Below are positions 1 through 4,274 of a DNA stretch of 5,546 nucleotides, one piece after another. Origin of the DNA: JAEHDI01 sp035455185 (lineage in GTDB: Bacteria > Acidobacteriota > Terriglobia > Bryobacterales > Bryobacteraceae); contig DATIFQ010000295.1 of NCBI GenBank assembly GCA_035455185.1, forward strand, positions 1-5,546, read 5' to 3'. The notes below the pieces were generated by a model. The model was not told the DNA's origin, did not search any database, and worked only from the letters and a program-made list of their open reading frames with translations. Made by a program: the position numbers and the translations under genes. Position 1 is the first letter of the stretch, and each line of letters starts with the position of its first letter.

Positions 1-1
1 G

Positions 2-1195
2 GCAGTCCTGAAGCAAGGCTACGAGATCACCGAAGACGCCGAAGGCGCACGTTGGGTGCGCGAGCAGATGGTAGCGCGCGCGCCGCATGGGTTCCGTACC
101 GCCGACATGGTGATCCAGCGATGGATGTCGGACCGTCCGAGACCAGACCACGAAGACTCGCGCGAAAGAGTGAGCAACTACTATCGCTCGTTGTACGAAG
201 CCACTGGGGACTGGGTGAAACAGTGGCCGTTGTACAGCGCGCCCTGGAGTCTTCGATTCCGAGCGCTGCGCGAGCTACCCGACGAATCGGCATCGGAGCT
301 CGTCTCCGCAGGAGAAGGCCTGCTGAACGCGGAGATAAAGAACGCGTCCAACTACGGCGTGCCCCCGAGAATCGAAGTGGCTGAAGCGATGATCGAGCGA
401 TTTGTCCCGTCGTTCATCTTGAACAACGCGCGGTATAACCAGAAACAAGCGTTTTGGAAAATGCAACTCATTCGGGTACGGCGGGCTGTCGCCAGGGACG
501 ATGTTTCGGGGGCTGAGGCGGCTTTGAAAGAAATGGAGGCGGTACTCAAAAAGCGTGAGCCCGAGGACCCGCAGATGTTTTGGCTCAGTCGGCCTCATAT
601 GGTTGACGCCTATCTCGCGGCGCGCGAGTTGGCGAAGGCGAAGACGGTGCTCGCAACGATGAGCGATTGGCTCGCCGCCCACAAGGCTGCACCGGAGGAT
701 GGCGCTGCGATACGTTCGTACGCACAGCGCGAAGCCGACTACTGGCAGCGCATCGGATTTGGCTGGACGAGAGTGAAACGCGCACTGCCGGCGTTCAAGC
801 TGACGGACCTGAAGGGCAAGCAGTGGACAATCAAAGACTTCGAGGGTAGGCGCACGTTCATGAACTTTTGGGCGACCTGGTGCGGGCCGTGCCGTGCCGA
901 GCTGCCGCACGTACAGAAGTTGTATTTGCGCTTGAAGGATCGCTCCGACGTGCAAGTAGTGACGCTGAACGTGGACGAAGATCAGAGCGTGATCGGACCG
1001 TTCATGAGCCGGGAGGCCTTTGCCTTCCCCGTCGTACCTGCGCGGGCGTTTGCACAGGATGAGTTGGGCATTCAAGGCTATCCGACGTCGTGGATCGTGA
1101 ACACGGAAGGCGTGGTGGAGCTGGAGCAAAGTGGCTTTGCTGCGGAAGGAGATAAGTGGCTCGATGACGTCGTCGCCAGACTCTCGGCCAGGTAA
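2..1195 (+). CDS. TlpA/ResA-like thioredoxin-fold protein with helical N-terminal region, 5' partial
   Basis: Likely an exported thiol-disulfide oxidoreductase of the TlpA/ResA group, acting on the outer side of the membrane. The frame is open from the window edge (AVLKQGYEIT...), so the true start and any signal peptide lie upstream. The GTG at position 56 is only an internal candidate. About 398 residues are visible. The first ~255 are mainly helical, with TPR-like repeat character around residues 155-235 (AEAALKEMEAVLKK; LAKAKTVLATM). The thioredoxin domain follows: a PAFKLTDLKGK entry strand, then FMNFWATWCGPCRAELP with the redox motif WCGPC at residues 293-297 (bases 878-892), then the cis-proline loop GYPTSWIVNTEG near residue 361. 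Both catalytic cysteines are present, so it should be redox competent. The stop is TAA at 1193-1195. The thioredoxin assignment is firm. The substrate and the role of the N-terminal part are unknown. Confidence 0.9.
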   Translation, partial: AVLKQGYEITEDAEGARWVREQMVARAPHGFRTADMVIQRWMSDRPRPDHEDSRERVSNYYRSLYEATGDWVKQWPLYSAPWSLRFRALRELPDESASELVSAGEGLLNAEIKNASNYGVPPRIEVAEAMIERFVPSFILNNARYNQKQAFWKMQLIRVRRAVARDDVSGAEAALKEMEAVLKKREPEDPQMFWLSRPHMVDAYLAARELAKAKTVLATMSDWLAAHKAAPEDGAAIRSYAQREADYWQRIGFGWTRVKRALPAFKLTDLKGKQWTIKDFEGRRTFMNFWATWCGPCRAELPHVQKLYLRLKDRSDVQVVTLNVDEDQSVIGPFMSREAFAFPVVPARAFAQDELGIQGYPTSWIVNTEGVVELEQSGFAAEGDKWLDDVVARLSAR

Positions 1196-1307
1196 CCCCA
1201 CTATTCTGAACACCGGTCGGCGACGAGTATGCGCTCGACCGTGGGCGCTGAGGAAGTCCGAACTCCCTCCACCCTCACAACTCCGGTCACAATCCATCTC
1301 AAATTCA

Positions 1308-1337
1308 TTAACTCACTCTTTCGGAATGACTTATATC
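1308..1337 (+). promoter_or_regulatory. Orphan promoter-like hexamers in an AT-rich island (weak)
   Basis: TTAACT at 1308-1313 matches 4 of 6 bases of a -35 box. TATATC at 1332-1337 matches 4 of 6 of a -10 box, with an 18-base spacer. It sits in the most AT-rich stretch of the gap and points into non-coding DNA, not at a gene. Matches of this quality occur by chance, and the housekeeping promoter consensus of this organism is not known from the window. Confidence 0.2.
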
Positions 1338-1492
1338 CGGGTCACGCCACCGCATCACCCCAGGATTGCGATCCCGCTCCTTAACATTGACACGGGAGGC
1401 AAACGGCGGCCACCCACTTTCCTTCCCCCGGGACCCGAGGTTTTCCGATGGCCCCGAAGTGTCTGATTCCGGGATTGGCTTTGTTCAGTCAA

Positions 1493-1528
1493 CGGTCCCC
1501 GGCAGGACCGGCCCCGGTCCGGAGGACC
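1493..1528. repeat. Alternating inverted-repeat cluster (four GGTCC/GGACC arms)
   Basis: Four arms alternate in orientation: CGGTCC 1493-1498 (A), GGACCG 1505-1510 (B), CGGTCC 1515-1520 (C), GGACC 1524-1528 (D). A-B can pair over 6 bp with a 6-base loop, B-C over 6 bp with a 4-base loop, and C-D over 5 bp with a 3-base loop. A-D can also pair around a B-C hairpin. Two mutually exclusive folds are therefore possible: A-B plus C-D, or B-C nested in A-D. It lies downstream of both convergent genes, so a transcription-end or RNA-stabilising structure is the simplest reading. No U-tract follows on either strand. Confidence 0.5.
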
Positions 1529-1595
1529 TTCGGAAAGAAACTCCGCTGGTCGAAGATCGCTTGTTGGATCCGGTGGCGGCGCGGCGCGAAACGTC

Positions 1596-2552
1596 TCAAT
1601 CCTCCACGATCGCACGGATCGTTTCCGGGGCGTTGCCTTCGAGCCGGTTGTTCACGAAGATGAACGCCTCGATACGGTGCTCGCGGGCCCGGCGGATCAG
1701 CTCTCGCAGCGCCTCGCGCGTTTGCGGCAGCGGCTCCTGCACCCGGTCGTACGGCGTAAAGAGCTCCACCGCCTTCGCGTACGCCCGCCCGCGCCGCAGC
1801 AGCGCCCGGCATACCGTGAAGTCGCTCGTGAAAATGCCCGGAACCGCGAGTTGCGCTCCGACGCCCGGCATACGGTCCCAGGCGTTCAGTACATGTGCGA
1901 CGTTGTGCGCGCGAAGGCAGCCGAGATACTCCGGTCCCAGATACTCCGGGTTTCGGATCTCGACTGAATACCGGAACCCCGCCGGCAGCGCTGCCAGAAA
2001 CTGGTCCAGGTCCTCAACGAACCGTTGCGCGGTCTCGTAGTTTTTCTGGGAAAACGTACCGAACTCGAAGATCAACGCCGAAAGCTGGCTCCGGTACGGC
2101 TCCAGCGGACGGAGGAAGGCGTCTTCGAGAAGGTGGGTGTCAAGAAACGTGGGATTCTCAAGACCCGCGCGCGCCCCGTACCGAGCGTGATCCGGGAACA
2201 CCTTCACCGTGACCTCCTCCGGGACCTTGAGGGCATAGCGCAGCTCCGCCGGCGCCGAGAGAAAGAGCTTCCGCCAGTACTCCTCCGAAGGGAACTGGTA
2301 GAACGAAAAGTCGCCGCAGACGATCGGGAACGTCTCGGCGTACTCCTTCAGGCACTCGGCTTCGAAAGCTCGCTTCGAGAAACGTCCGCGGGTCAGGTAT
2401 CGTTCCCGCGTGTAGATCTGCCCGAGCCAGCCTTCGTATTTCCACGAGCTCGTGCCAAGCCACACGTGCTCCGATGCCAGCCGGCGCAGCTTCTCCGCCA
2501 AGCCAGCACGATCGAAAGAAGCAGGCGTGTCAAATAGTGGAAAGCCTGACAT
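1596..2552 (-). CDS. DUF72 (YecE-like) family protein
   Basis: A complete 318-residue protein of the DUF72/YecE family, which folds as a TIM barrel and is cytoplasmic. Its biochemical function is not established. Family hallmarks in order: GTSSWKYEGW (residues 33-42, first strand), FYQFPSEEYW (84-93), LKVPEEVT (109-116), FEFGTF (162-167), VEIRNPEYL (197-205), and near the C-terminus FVNNRLEGNAPETI (299-312), the usual NN...G.AP signature. It has no signal peptide or membrane segment. The ATG at 2552-2550 is supported by AAGGAG at 2564-2559, six bases upstream. The stop is TGA at 1598-1596. It is divergent from the LexA-like/DinB frame with only 20 bases between the two starts, so its promoter probably lies inside the neighbouring coding region. 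Family membership is secure; reaction and substrate cannot be inferred. Confidence 0.93.
   Translation of the reverse strand: MSGFPLFDTPASFDRAGLAEKLRRLASEHVWLGTSSWKYEGWLGQIYTRERYLTRGRFSKRAFEAECLKEYAETFPIVCGDFSFYQFPSEEYWRKLFLSAPAELRYALKVPEEVTVKVFPDHARYGARAGLENPTFLDTHLLEDAFLRPLEPYRSQLSALIFEFGTFSQKNYETAQRFVEDLDQFLAALPAGFRYSVEIRNPEYLGPEYLGCLRAHNVAHVLNAWDRMPGVGAQLAVPGIFTSDFTVCRALLRRGRAYAKAVELFTPYDRVQEPLPQTREALRELIRRAREHRIEAFIFVNNRLEGNAPETIRAIVED
1924..1949 (-). repeat. Short in-frame tandem repeat inside the DUF72 gene
   Basis: The 11-mer AGATACTCCGG (plus strand) occurs at 1924-1934 and 1939-1949, offset 15 bases. It encodes the doubled PEYLG PEYLG at residues 202-211 of the DUF72 protein. The reading frame is unaffected. 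This may be normal family sequence, not a recent duplication. Confidence 0.6.
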
Positions 2553-2558
2553 GAGAAA

Positions 2559-2564
2559 CTCCTT
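2559..2564 (-). promoter_or_regulatory. Ribosome-binding site of the DUF72 gene
   Basis: On the minus strand AAGGAG is followed by six bases (TTTCTC) and ATG. This is a near-perfect anti-16S match and fixes the DUF72 start. It occupies most of the 20-base space between the divergent genes, and on the opposite strand it overlaps the only promoter-like bases (TTATAC, 2563-2568) in front of the LexA-like/DinB frame. Confidence 0.8.
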
Positions 2565-2572
2565 ATACGCCC

Positions 2573-3331
2573 ATGCTGACCCCGCGGCAACAAAGCATCT
2601 ACGACTTCATCCTCGATTATCGCCGCCGCAACGGCTGCACTCCATCGATCCCCGAGATCCAGCGGGAATTCGGCATCCGGAGTCCGAACGGCGTCGCCGG
2701 CCATCTTCTCGCCTTGCAGGCAAAGGGGCTGATCCGGCGCGCCACGCGCGGATCGAGGAAGATCGACGTCACCGGACCGTTCGACTCGCGGAAGTCTCCG
2801 GTGCACAGTGGTCCGCGCGGTAGTCCGGCGTGTAGTCTAGAAAGCATGAGCGAACTGGCCGAACTTCTGGAACGCTTCCGGCGCGGCGCCGAACTGATCG
2901 CCGTCGCCATCACTGGGGCTGCGGGAGCCGAGCTGGACTACTCGCCCGCACCCGGCCGGTGGAGCATCCGGCAGATCCTCTGCCACCTCGCCGACAGCGA
3001 AATTGTCGTGGCCGACCGCTTCCGCCGCATCATCGCCGAAGAGAACCCGACGATCATCTCGTACGACCAGGACGCTTGGTCGAGGAACCTCGACTACAAC
3101 CGGCGCAAGATCTCCCAGGCTCTCGAAACCTTCCGCCGCACGCGCGCGGAGAACTACGAGCTTCTGAAGCCGCTGCCACCCGAGACGTGGGAGCGAATCG
3201 GCACGCACTCCGAACACGGCAAGGTCACGCTGCTCGACCTCCTTCGCATCTATGCCGAACACGCGGAAGGCCATTCTCTCCAGCTCCGCGAGATTCGGGA
3301 ACAGTACAAGGTGTTCAAGGCCAGGAGTTGA
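2573..3331 (+). CDS. LexA-type winged-helix domain in frame with a DinB-superfamily domain (putative fusion)
   Basis: One uninterrupted 252-codon frame. Residues 1-66 are a LexA-type DNA-binding winged helix: MLTPRQQSIYDFILDY, then the helix-turn-helix TPSIPEIQREFGIRSPNGV, the helix HLLALQAKGLIRR and a wing ending SRKIDV. It closely resembles the N-terminus of LexA (RSPN, KG.I). The LexA protease domain, Ala-Gly cleavage site and Ser/Lys dyad are absent, so self-cleavage is excluded. Residues ~93-252 are DinB-superfamily (DinB_2-like): PGRWSIRQILCHLADSE, then YAEHAEGHSLQLREI. The expected metal-binding histidines are H138, H230 and H234. Such proteins are four-helix-bundle, often metal-dependent thiol transferases or hydrolases. 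Residues 67-91 form a Ser/Pro/Gly-rich linker. Neither ATG 2573 nor the internal ATG 2846 has a good Shine-Dalgarno site, so a separate DinB gene starting at 2846 is a real alternative. The frame ends 10 bases before the convergent ThuA-like gene. Confidence 0.75.
   Translation: MLTPRQQSIYDFILDYRRRNGCTPSIPEIQREFGIRSPNGVAGHLLALQAKGLIRRATRGSRKIDVTGPFDSRKSPVHSGPRGSPACSLESMSELAELLERFRRGAELIAVAITGAAGAELDYSPAPGRWSIRQILCHLADSEIVVADRFRRIIAEENPTIISYDQDAWSRNLDYNRRKISQALETFRRTRAENYELLKPLPPETWERIGTHSEHGKVTLLDLLRIYAEHAEGHSLQLREIREQYKVFKARS
2771..2845 (+). other. Linker or cryptic intergenic segment between the LexA-like and DinB domains
   Basis: These 25 codons contain no stop but look less coding than their flanks. 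By hand count 15 of 25 third positions are G or C (60%), against 55 of 67 (about 82%) in the winged-helix part. The last 11 codons are lower still (5 of 11). A TAnnnT hexamer, TAGTCT at 2833-2838, lies seven bases before ATG 2846. That spacing would suit a -10 box of a leaderless DinB transcript, but no convincing -35 accompanies it. Either a flexible linker or a remnant intergenic region fits. Confidence 0.4.
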
Positions 3332-3341
3332 ACGCCGGCAC

Positions 3342-4169
3342 CTACTGCATGATCGGATCAATCCTGCCCGTCAGTGTCACATCGCCCGTCGCCACCCACT
3401 CGAGGGCACGGGCGAACGTCGTCAGGAAGCCCCACGTGTTGATCGCACGAAGGTCGTGGCCGTTGGTTGTGTGAAACACGCGTCCCTTTCCGAAGGAGAC
3501 CGTCCACGCGATCGGCTCGTCCTTGCCCGTGCCGCGCTTGGCCGGGTCGCTGTAGGCGGTCATGATCACCCGGATGCCCGGCATGTGGGCCATCTTGTGA
3601 TACAGCTCGTCGTCGATCAGGTAGTCGGGGCCGAGGCCGCGCGTGATCGGGTGATCGGGATCCGCGAACTTGACGCGGAATTCGTGCCGCGCCGAGTGGC
3701 CGATGTTGGCCGGCTCCCAGGTGGTTCCGATCATTTCCTTGTATGCTTTCCACTCGGCGTCGGGCTTCGTGGACCACTGGAAACGTCCCTTCGCGTCCTG
3801 TTCCATCCCGAGGAACGCGCCGTAGGAGACGCCATGGAAAGCGACCATTCCACCGCCCGCGCGCAGGAAATCCTCGAGCGCCTTCTCGGGCTCCGCACCC
3901 CAGCGCGGTCCGTTGTAATTCAGAATGACTGCCTGGTAGGGGGCGAGCATTGAGGCGGAGAGCGTCTTCGGGGCGTCGAGTACCGTCACTTCGAAACGTC
4001 CGGTGCTCTCGAGCACGCGCTTGAGAAATGGCGTGGTCTTCGTCCAGTCGTGGTATGGCAGATCGGTTTGGCCGGTGATGACGAGCACACGCAGCCGGCT
4101 GCGCTCGGATTGGACGGCCTTTGTTCCGGCCAATGCGCTCAAGGAGGCGAGAAACGTTCTGCGTCTCAT
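3342..4169 (-). CDS. ThuA-like domain protein with Tat signal
   Basis: A 275-residue ThuA-like (trehalose-utilisation type) protein with the class I glutamine-amidotransferase fold. The chosen start, ATG 4169-4167, gives MRRRTFLASLSALAGTKA, a twin-arginine signal with a short hydrophobic stretch. GGGAGA at 4183-4178 lies eight bases upstream. A longer open frame to 4253 would bury this signal and is rejected. Family features: LRVLVITGQTDLPYHDW (residues 26-42), GGGMVAFHGVSYG (105-117, where the nucleophile elbow has His and no Cys), HEFRVKFADPDHPITRGL (162-179), DELYHKM (187-193), and PIAWTVSFGKGRVFHTTNGHD (219-239). Without the catalytic Cys, amidotransferase chemistry is not expected; ThuA relatives are linked to sugar metabolism. 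It is likely exported folded to the periplasm. It is divergent from the DUF885 gene across 87 bases and convergent with the LexA-like/DinB frame. The exact substrate is unknown. Confidence 0.9.
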   Translation of the reverse strand: MRRRTFLASLSALAGTKAVQSERSRLRVLVITGQTDLPYHDWTKTTPFLKRVLESTGRFEVTVLDAPKTLSASMLAPYQAVILNYNGPRWGAEPEKALEDFLRAGGGMVAFHGVSYGAFLGMEQDAKGRFQWSTKPDAEWKAYKEMIGTTWEPANIGHSARHEFRVKFADPDHPITRGLGPDYLIDDELYHKMAHMPGIRVIMTAYSDPAKRGTGKDEPIAWTVSFGKGRVFHTTNGHDLRAINTWGFLTTFARALEWVATGDVTLTGRIDPIMQ

Positions 4170-4177
4170 TGCGTCTA

Positions 4178-4183
4178 TCTCCC
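4178..4183 (-). promoter_or_regulatory. Ribosome-binding site of the ThuA-like gene
   Basis: On the minus strand GGGAGA lies eight bases before ATG 4169. It selects the start that places the RRRTFL twin-arginine motif at the N-terminus, over longer upstream starts in the same frame. Confidence 0.65.
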
Positions 4184-4197
4184 GTACATGAAAACTC

Positions 4198-4237
4198 GAC
4201 AAGCCAGGAGACCTATCATACGCTGGAAGACAAGCCA
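4198..4237. repeat. 9-bp direct repeat GACAAGCCA, two copies 31 bp apart
   Basis: GACAAGCCA is present exactly at 4198-4206 and 4229-4237. The start-to-start distance of 31 bp is close to three DNA helical turns, so both copies would face the same side of the DNA. They flank the -10-like bases at 4214-4220, inside the 87-base divergent space between the ThuA-like and DUF885 genes. An exact 9-mer repeat in so short a region is expected by chance only about 1% of the time (roughly 3,000 pairs over 4^9). This arrangement suits an operator pair for a regulator of the divergent promoters; the regulator is not identified. Confidence 0.5.
4214..4220. promoter_or_regulatory. Overlapping -10-like hexamers on both strands (tentative divergent promoter)
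   Basis: TATCAT at 4214-4219 on the plus strand matches 5 of 6 of a -10 box and would give the DUF885 gene a leader of about 30 bases. TATGAT at 4220-4215 on the minus strand also matches 5 of 6 and would give the ThuA-like gene a leader of about 40 bases. Neither has a good -35; the best on the minus strand is TTCTTG, 17 bases away. If both are used they overlap almost fully, so firing would be mutually exclusive. Confidence 0.3.
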
Positions 4238-4256
4238 CAAGAATCTGGACCACTTT

Positions 4257-4274
4257 ATGTATCGTATGTACCGT
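4257..4274 (+). repeat. Tandem 9-base repeat duplicating the DUF885 start codon
   Basis: ATGTATCGT (4257-4265) is followed directly by ATGTACCGT (4266-4274), 8 of 9 identical, encoding MYR-MYR. Both copies offer an in-frame ATG before the signal-peptide core, so either start gives a functional signal sequence. The DNA supports the repeat directly; a duplication event is inferred. Confidence 0.7.

Larger units (their letters stand above)
1196..1595. other. 400-base gap between convergent genes, no convincing ORF
   Basis: This separates the stop of the thioredoxin gene from the stop of the DUF72 gene. Short ORFs crossing it are compositional shadows with no recognisable domain. Three things are visible. 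A weak stem (CGGTCG 1214-1219 with CGACCG 1236-1241, 16-base gap between the arms) lies just after the thioredoxin gene. An AT-rich island lies around 1286-1336; I counted 25 G+C of 60 in 1281-1340, well below its surroundings. A cluster of alternating inverted-repeat arms lies at 1493-1528. No T-run follows any stem, so classical intrinsic terminators are not evident. For a compact high-GC genome this is a long convergent gap, so a decayed gene or an unannotated RNA is possible. Confidence 0.7.

Noticed and set aside
856..865. Perfect palindrome GTTCATGAAC, and a similar GTTC-N5-GAAC at 412-424, considered as LexA-type operator sites.
   Set aside because: Both are inside the thioredoxin coding region, far from any start, and are explained by the encoded residues.
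1214..1241. Stem CGGTCG/CGACCG considered as the terminator of the thioredoxin gene.
   Set aside because: Only six pairs, a long gap between the arms and no following T-run, so not supportable as an intrinsic terminator.
1250..1266. GAGGAAGTCCGAACTCC resembles the conserved 5' core of bacterial RNase P RNA (GAGGAAAGTCCG...).
   Set aside because: One core base is missing, the following bases do not continue the conserved pattern, and no matching 3' core (ACAGAA-type segment) is found downstream. Likely coincidence.
275..1297. Long antisense open frame (340 codons) opposite the thioredoxin gene.
   Set aside because: The composition is Arg/His-rich with no recognisable domain, and it mirrors a clearly conserved sense protein. 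It is a shadow of high-GC codon use.
1366..2040. Plus-strand open frame of 224 codons spanning the gap and the DUF72 gene.
   Set aside because: Most of it is antisense to conserved DUF72 sequence; it is Ser/Arg-rich with no domain.
2837..3361. Antisense open frame of 174 codons opposite the DinB-like domain.
   Set aside because: No domain or start signal, and the sense strand encodes conserved DinB motifs.
4188..4256. Upstream in-frame ATG at 4188 as the DUF885 start.
   Set aside because: No ribosome-binding site; it adds 23 basic residues before an otherwise canonical signal peptide and would put the direct repeats and -10-like bases inside the gene.
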